Source: Aphodosoma sp045126975 | GTDB lineage: Bacteria; Bacteroidota; Bacteroidia; Bacteroidales; Paludibacteraceae | Direction: 5' to 3' | Length of the DNA stretch: 10,166 nt | Assembly: GCA_045126975.1 (NCBI GenBank) | Contig: JBGVPL010000014.1 | Span: 1 to 10,166 of the forward strand | Shown here: positions 6,089-10,166 of the stretch, piece after piece | Numbering within the stretch: position 1 is the first letter of the stretch | Layout: the number at the start of each line of letters is the position of its first letter | Notes under the pieces: model-generated | The model's database searches: none | What the model saw: only the letters and a program-made list of their open reading frames with translations | Told to the model about the DNA's origin: nothing | Program-made: the position numbers and the translations under genes

Positions 6089-7150
6089 ATGAAAACGATT
6101 GATTTAACTAAATATGGTAGGCAGAATGTATCGTTTTATTTGGCATTGGAGCGATATATTTTGAATGCCTCTGAGTGGCTCGATGAGGAATTGTTCTTCA
6201 TTTGGGATATTCATCCTGCGATAGTGTGTGGTAAGCATCAATTGATTGAGGGTGAGGTTAATATGGAGTATGTACGGAAGATAGGTGTGCCTATTTATCG
6301 TCGTCATTCGGGTGGCGGAACTATATTTGCCGATGAGGGATGCTTTATGTTTACGTTTATAAAGCGTTCGGGAAAGCGTGATGATGTTTTCCGAGAGTGC
6401 TTGTCGTCGGTTGTAAAGGCATTTGGTGAGATTGGATTGGAAACTGAGTTGTCGGGGCGTAATGATTTGTTGTTTAAGGGAAAGAAATTCTCAGGTAATG
6501 CTTATTATCGTAACGAAAATGGTTCAATTTTGCATGGCACACTATTATATAAGACCGATATTGAGCAGTTGGTACGCACGATAACACCTGATAATGAGAA
6601 GTTGATTTCGAAGGGTATAGAGAGTGTGCGTCAGCGAGTTATCAATGTGGGCGACTATATGACGCTTGGGCGTGAGGAGTTGATGCGACACTTATCTAAT
6701 GCACAATGCAAAATGCACAATGCACAATTAAAAGAGACACGAGACACGAGACACGAGACACGAGACACGAGACACGAGACACGAGATGATGAGCAATTGG
6801 TAATTTATTTGAGCGAAGAAGATTATAATAACGTAAAATCCATCGAGCCTGAATATCTTACCGATGAATGGTTGTGGGGCAACAATCCACCATATACATT
6901 CAAGAATAAGCAACGATTTGCATGGGGAGGAATAGAGGTGCGCTTGGATGTGAAGAATGGACGGATTAAGTCGGTAGAATTTAATGGCGATTTTTTCACG
7001 CATCAAGACTTGAAACCTTTGTGTGATGCGTTCGTGGATGTTGAATTTCGGACAGAGGAGATGCGTGAAGTATTAAGTAAAGTGAAAGTAGAGGAGTATA
7101 TATTAGGTGCAACGACAGAAGATATTTTATCATTAGTAGAGACGCAATAA
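6089..7150 (+). CDS. lplA: Lipoate-protein ligase
   Basis: A 353-residue cytoplasmic enzyme that activates lipoate with ATP and attaches it to lipoyl domains of 2-oxoacid dehydrogenases and the glycine cleavage H protein. The signature RRHSGGG is at 71-77, and GKKFSGNA at 131-138 carries the expected catalytic lysine (Lys133). The C-terminal accessory domain is recognisable at about 260-345 (WLWGNNPPYTF). Between the two domains, about 204-233 is encoded by AATGCAC and GAGACAC heptamers, giving an ETRDTRH peptide repeat. This makes a charged, probably disordered linker. The last four residues (VETQ) and the stop come from a palindromic terminator, so the end of the protein was shaped by that repeat. 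No promoter of its own is obvious. Confidence 0.92.
   Translation: MKTIDLTKYGRQNVSFYLALERYILNASEWLDEELFFIWDIHPAIVCGKHQLIEGEVNMEYVRKIGVPIYRRHSGGGTIFADEGCFMFTFIKRSGKRDDVFRECLSSVVKAFGEIGLETELSGRNDLLFKGKKFSGNAYYRNENGSILHGTLLYKTDIEQLVRTITPDNEKLISKGIESVRQRVINVGDYMTLGREELMRHLSNAQCKMHNAQLKETRDTRHETRDTRHETRDDEQLVIYLSEEDYNNVKSIEPEYLTDEWLWGNNPPYTFKNKQRFAWGGIEVRLDVKNGRIKSVEFNGDFFTHQDLKPLCDAFVDVEFRTEEMREVLSKVKVEEYILGATTEDILSLVETQ
6698..6786 (+). repeat. Two adjacent heptamer tracts inside lplA
   Basis: AATGCAC runs four units (6698-6725; the second is AATGCAA), and GAGACAC runs seven units plus GAGA (6734-6786). The second tract has no mismatch, which suggests recent expansion. Both units are free of stops in all phases. 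Gain or loss of one unit would shift the frame and cut off the C-terminal domain. Confidence 0.92.
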
Positions 7151-7166
7151 ATTGCGTCTCTTTTTG
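7138..7166 (+). terminator. Terminator overlapping the lplA stop codon
   Basis: AGAGACGCAAT (7138-7148) pairs perfectly with ATTGCGTCTCT (7151-7161) and is followed by a T run. The lplA stop codon TAA (7148-7150) lies at the tip of the hairpin, so the terminator is partly coding. Confidence 0.8.
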
Positions 7167-7174
7167 TTTTCCTG

Positions 7175-7204
7175 GAGACGCAATATATTGTGTCTCTTTT
7201 TTTT
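7175..7204 (+). terminator. Second palindromic terminator after lplA
   Basis: GAGACGCAAT (7175-7184) pairs with ATTGTGTCTC (7187-7196) with one G-T wobble, followed by eight T. It is a tandem back-up of the terminator at 7138. Confidence 0.75.
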
Positions 7205-7236
7205 GAGACGCAATGTATTGCGTCTCTACTTTTTTT
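7205..7236 (+). terminator. Third palindromic terminator after lplA
   Basis: GAGACGCAAT (7205-7214) and ATTGCGTCTC (7217-7226) form a ten-pair stem, followed by TAC and seven T (7230-7236). With the two before it, three family members lie within 90 bases and shield the next gene from read-through. Confidence 0.7.
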
Positions 7237-7256
7237 ATCGGACACCAATAAAAAAA

Positions 7257-7281
7257 TCTGTGTTTTCTGTGTTTCTGTGTG
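7257..7281. repeat. Short TCTGTGT tandem repeat
   Basis: TCTGTGTTT, TCTGTGTT and TCTGTGTG follow one another (period 8-9). It lies in the 215-base spacer between the lplA terminators and the next gene, which is otherwise A/T-rich with long A runs and holds no gene I can support. Confidence 0.6.
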
Positions 7282-7365
7282 CCGTAAAGTTATATTAAAT
7301 TCATGTTATTTGGGGAATAAATGCAAAAAAATCAAAAAAAATGATGTTATTTCAAAAAAAAATGT

Positions 7366-7373
7366 TACCTTTG
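7366..7373 (+). promoter_or_regulatory. Promoter (-7 element) of the large secreted protein
   Basis: TACCTTTG fits TAnnTTTG exactly. I see no good -33 TTTG at the usual distance; the upstream stretch is A-tract rich. The start would be near 7380, giving a leader of about 60 A/T-rich bases without a Shine-Dalgarno motif, as is usual for strongly expressed Bacteroidetes genes. Confidence 0.65.
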
Positions 7374-7442
7374 CCGTCTGATTATACATGATGTGATAAT
7401 ACTATTTTTAATTAACTTAATATTAACTAAATTTTAACTACT

Positions 7443-10166
7443 ATGAGAAAGATTACTCTTTTCTTTGCAGCATTGTTAATTTCGATGACTGCATTTGCTG
7501 TCGATATTACGGGCGGCACAAAATTGTATCTTAAACCAGGATCTAGTTGGAGTCAAGGTAATGAGCGTTTTGCTGCTTATTTCTTCAATTCGACTACTAA
7601 CACTTGGGTGGGTATGACAATTGAAGAAGATGATGCAACTTATCTTGCAGAAGCTCCAGAAGGTACATGGACAAATGTTATTTTCTGCCGTATGAATGGT
7701 GCGAATGCAACAAATGATTGGGCTGCTAAATGGGATCAAACAAACGATTTGACCTATGATGGTACTAACAATTGTTATTCAATTACATCAAGTTCTAACG
7801 GTAAAGGTTCAGGATCTTGGGCTGTTTATGCTCCAACTCCTACTACTTGGACTATCGCAGGTAGCGTTCCTTGCTTAGGTGCAGAATGGGCTACAGATAA
7901 AACAGAAAATGATCTTGTTGAAGGTGAAAATGGTGTATGGACAAAAACATACGCTGGTGTAACTCTTGAAGCAGGAACTTACGAATACAAAATTGCTAAA
8001 AACCACGGGTGGGGTGAGGCATATCCATCACAAAATGCAACATTAGAAATTGCTGCAGATGGTAAATATGATGTAACATTTACATTCGATGCTAACGCAA
8101 AAACTGTTAATGCAACAGCGGAAAAATTGTGTGTTAAAGCATCATGGAGTTTTGATGGCGGTACAACAGCAGCAGAAAGTGGTAACCTTGTATTGGATAA
8201 ATTTACAAATGTTATCGTTGCATTCTCTGGTATCGACTCAGTAGGTCGTGAGGTTACAAAAGTATATCATCAAGGATCTTCAACAAATATTTTGTTCTAC
8301 GAAGTATTGGCAGATGGTTCTTTGACACCAGTAGAAGGTAATGGCCTTATGTATGCAAAATCTTCAAATAAAACCATTACATATTCATTGCAAGCAAAAA
8401 ATTATAAAGCAGTTGAATCAGGTACTTATAATTATTTGAAACAAGGTAATTATCGTATCGTTATTGATGGTGATGCAGGTGAAGCTGGTAAAGGAGACAT
8501 TTTGTTCCAACCAAATCGTACTGGTTTGCCAAAAGTTTATAATGAAGAAGTATTTACATTTGATTTCAAAATCGTAAATGATTATGTTGCAAGATATGCA
8601 CAATCAGCTAATTTTGAAGCTACACCAGCATATGATCGTTATGCACCTCCAACATTGCTTGAATCTCTTAGCGAAATCATAGTTAAATTCACAGATTATG
8701 AATCAATAACTGTAAATGCAACATACGGAGATAATCAAACATATATTCCATGTGTAGTATCAGAAAATGGTGCAAATGTAGAGAAAGCACAAGTTAAATG
8801 GGAAGCTGTAGAAGGAACACCAAATGCATTGCGTCTCTATATTGACGAAGCAGTTACTGCTATGGGTACTTATGGTATTACAATTCCAGAAGGTCTTGTT
8901 ACATTCAAAAAAACAGCTGCAGAAGAGGCTTATAATGAAGCTATCGCATTGTCATATACAGTAGCACAAAAGAATATAACAGAAGGCTTGAAATTGTATT
9001 ATGATTTCTCAGCAGTTGAGGCATGGAAAACTTTACCTTACGCAGGAGCAGTATTGGCTGATGGTTCAACAGAAACAATTGTTGATTTGGTAAATATTTC
9101 AGAAGGCTTGTGGGAACTTACAGTGCCAGCAGGTGCATATTTCCATGTAACAGTTAATCTTGGTAATTCATCAACAGAATTGGTAGGTAGTGCAACTACA
9201 TTGTTCTATGATGGCACAAATAACCTATACACATTGAAAGCAGATGCACCATACGTACAATGGGGTATGGCAGAATTGGGTGACTTCACATTAAGTGTAT
9301 ATCCAACAGAACCAGAAGTAGTGCCTACAATTGTAGCAGGAACAAAATTGTATCTTAAATCATATTTTGGTGTATCAAATGCAACATCTTATGGATATAA
9401 CGTAGTATTTGGCGAATTTGAAGTTCCAAGTAGTGGTGGTTCAGGTGGCACTGTGCGTCCATTGTCAAAAGCAAATTCATTGGGCGGTTCAACAACTATT
9501 CCAGGCACTGCAATGACTAAAGTATATTCAAAAGCAGACCAATATGACATTTGGGAAGTAGTAGCACCAGAAGGTACATCAGATAGTATTTTTAATATCG
9601 TAGTATCACGTAAAGGAACAATGATTTCTGGTTATATCACACCACTTAAATATGATGGCGAACACAATATGTTCATGTTGCCAGAAAACTTTGTGTTTGA
9701 TTTGCGTACTCCTATCGCTGATGAAACAGCAGGTGAATGGGGAATTTATGTAGAAGGAGAATATTCAGATCCAGATCCAATCGTAGGAACATGGAACATC
9801 GAAGAGGGTGCAGTATTGGAATCATTTGAAAGTGCAACAATTACATTTACAGGTGTAGAATCAGCAGCAGCAAAATCATCATATACAAACTATTTCTTCT
9901 ATAAAGTAGCAGAAGATGGCACAGAAACATTGGTTCCAAGTATGTGTAGTGATGGTTATATGGATGCAGCCGCAGAAGGTACATCTGTAACTTTCTCTAT
10001 TGATAAAGAAACATGTTATCTTGACGCACCACAATATGGAGCATATTTTGCCCTTACATCAGGTGATTATCGTATAAAAGTGCCAGCAGGTGCAATTAAA
10101 TTCAATGGCGATGCAACAAACTTGAATACAGAAGCGTATGTATTGAACTTCTCATTGAACGTGCCA
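7443..10166 (+). CDS. Large secreted multi-domain protein, probably starch/glycan-binding (3' end missing)
   Basis: Open for 908 codons with no stop, running off the window. MRKITLFFAALLISMTAFA is a clear signal peptide cut after Ala19; there is no lipobox cysteine. Residues 25-125 (GTKLYLKPG, NVIFCRMN) resemble the small beta domains found on Bacteroidetes amylases. Residues 135-229 (WTIAGSVPCLG to VNATAEK) resemble the pullulanase X25/SusE-type starch-binding module. Three related beta-sandwich modules follow at about 232-381, 400-508 and 783-908: each has a hydrophobic strand near its start (IIVKFTDYES, ATITFTGVES) and a GxYxIxxP-like segment near its end. GTKLYLK returns near 633. No catalytic motif is visible; an enzyme or a sorting domain could lie beyond the edge. 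It is probably a cell-surface or exported glycan-binding protein, which would fit the GH13 gene nearby. Confidence 0.8.
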   Translation, partial: MRKITLFFAALLISMTAFAVDITGGTKLYLKPGSSWSQGNERFAAYFFNSTTNTWVGMTIEEDDATYLAEAPEGTWTNVIFCRMNGANATNDWAAKWDQTNDLTYDGTNNCYSITSSSNGKGSGSWAVYAPTPTTWTIAGSVPCLGAEWATDKTENDLVEGENGVWTKTYAGVTLEAGTYEYKIAKNHGWGEAYPSQNATLEIAADGKYDVTFTFDANAKTVNATAEKLCVKASWSFDGGTTAAESGNLVLDKFTNVIVAFSGIDSVGREVTKVYHQGSSTNILFYEVLADGSLTPVEGNGLMYAKSSNKTITYSLQAKNYKAVESGTYNYLKQGNYRIVIDGDAGEAGKGDILFQPNRTGLPKVYNEEVFTFDFKIVNDYVARYAQSANFEATPAYDRYAPPTLLESLSEIIVKFTDYESITVNATYGDNQTYIPCVVSENGANVEKAQVKWEAVEGTPNALRLYIDEAVTAMGTYGITIPEGLVTFKKTAAEEAYNEAIALSYTVAQKNITEGLKLYYDFSAVEAWKTLPYAGAVLADGSTETIVDLVNISEGLWELTVPAGAYFHVTVNLGNSSTELVGSATTLFYDGTNNLYTLKADAPYVQWGMAELGDFTLSVYPTEPEVVPTIVAGTKLYLKSYFGVSNATSYGYNVVFGEFEVPSSGGSGGTVRPLSKANSLGGSTTIPGTAMTKVYSKADQYDIWEVVAPEGTSDSIFNIVVSRKGTMISGYITPLKYDGEHNMFMLPENFVFDLRTPIADETAGEWGIYVEGEYSDPDPIVGTWNIEEGAVLESFESATITFTGVESAAAKSSYTNYFFYKVAEDGTETLVPSMCSDGYMDAAAEGTSVTFSIDKETCYLDAPQYGAYFALTSGDYRIKVPAGAIKFNGDATNLNTEAYVLNFSLNVP

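Noticed and set aside
1770..7281. CRISPR array
   Set aside because: Repeats are 7-base tandem units or lone palindromes; there are no regular spacers and no cas genes.
8825..8839. TTGCGTCTCTA, a possible half of the palindrome family inside the secreted protein gene
   Set aside because: Only one arm of 11 bases, no partner, and it fits the surrounding protein sequence; probably chance.

Overview
The window reads as chromosomal DNA of a low-GC member of the Bacteroidetes, most likely a Bacteroidales from a gut-like, starch-rich habitat. Reasons: four sites match the Bacteroidetes sigma factor pattern (-33 TTTG, -7 TAnnTTTG); start codons are preceded by A/T-rich leaders without Shine-Dalgarno motifs; and the proteins (a GH13 enzyme opening IYQVLPRLFGN, a short Bacteroidetes-type arginine decarboxylase, a secreted starch-binding-like protein) have the look of that group. 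All six genes are on the + strand.

Layout. 1-481: no convincing gene; direct repeats, decayed hairpins and a terminator-like hairpin, then a promoter. 482-3234: a two-gene unit, GH13 glycosidase and secreted patatin-like phospholipase, overlapping by one base (TAATG) and ended by a strong terminator. 3235-3571: promoter and a long, hairpin-rich leader. 3572-4963: PLP-dependent arginine/ornithine-type decarboxylase. 4964-5222: two candidate promoters and a long inverted repeat. 5223-5924: MTA/SAH nucleosidase (mtnN). 5925-6088: inverted heptamer repeats. 6089-7150: lipoate-protein ligase (lplA), ending in three palindromic terminators. 7443-10166: the first 908 codons of a large secreted, multi-domain, probably carbohydrate-binding protein that runs off the window.

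The most striking signal is not a gene. The window is seeded with short tandem repeats whose period is 7 bases (AACTCTC, CTCATTC, AATGCAC, GAGACAC, AGTCNAN and weaker relatives) and with a palindrome family, AGACGCAAT-ATTGCGTCT. These sit between genes, where the palindrome often acts as a terminator, and also in frame inside four of the six genes. The insertions fall in linkers or loops: between domains of the GH13 enzyme and of LplA, after the patatin signal peptide, in a patatin loop, and in an MtnN loop. This resembles two systems known elsewhere, the heptanucleotide STRR repeats of cyanobacteria and the in-frame Rickettsia palindromic elements. A 7-base unit shifts the frame when one copy is gained or lost, so these could also behave as contingency loci.

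A second signal is a shared upstream module of about 100 bases, including a 16-base near-palindrome over the -33 element, in front of both the GH13 unit and mtnN. It suggests a common regulator or a duplicated mobile promoter. Functional links are modest: GH13 plus the starch-binding-like protein point to alpha-glucan use; the decarboxylase and mtnN touch polyamine and SAM by-product metabolism; mtnN may also clear 5'-deoxyadenosine made by radical-SAM enzymes such as lipoyl synthase, which would fit its position beside lplA.
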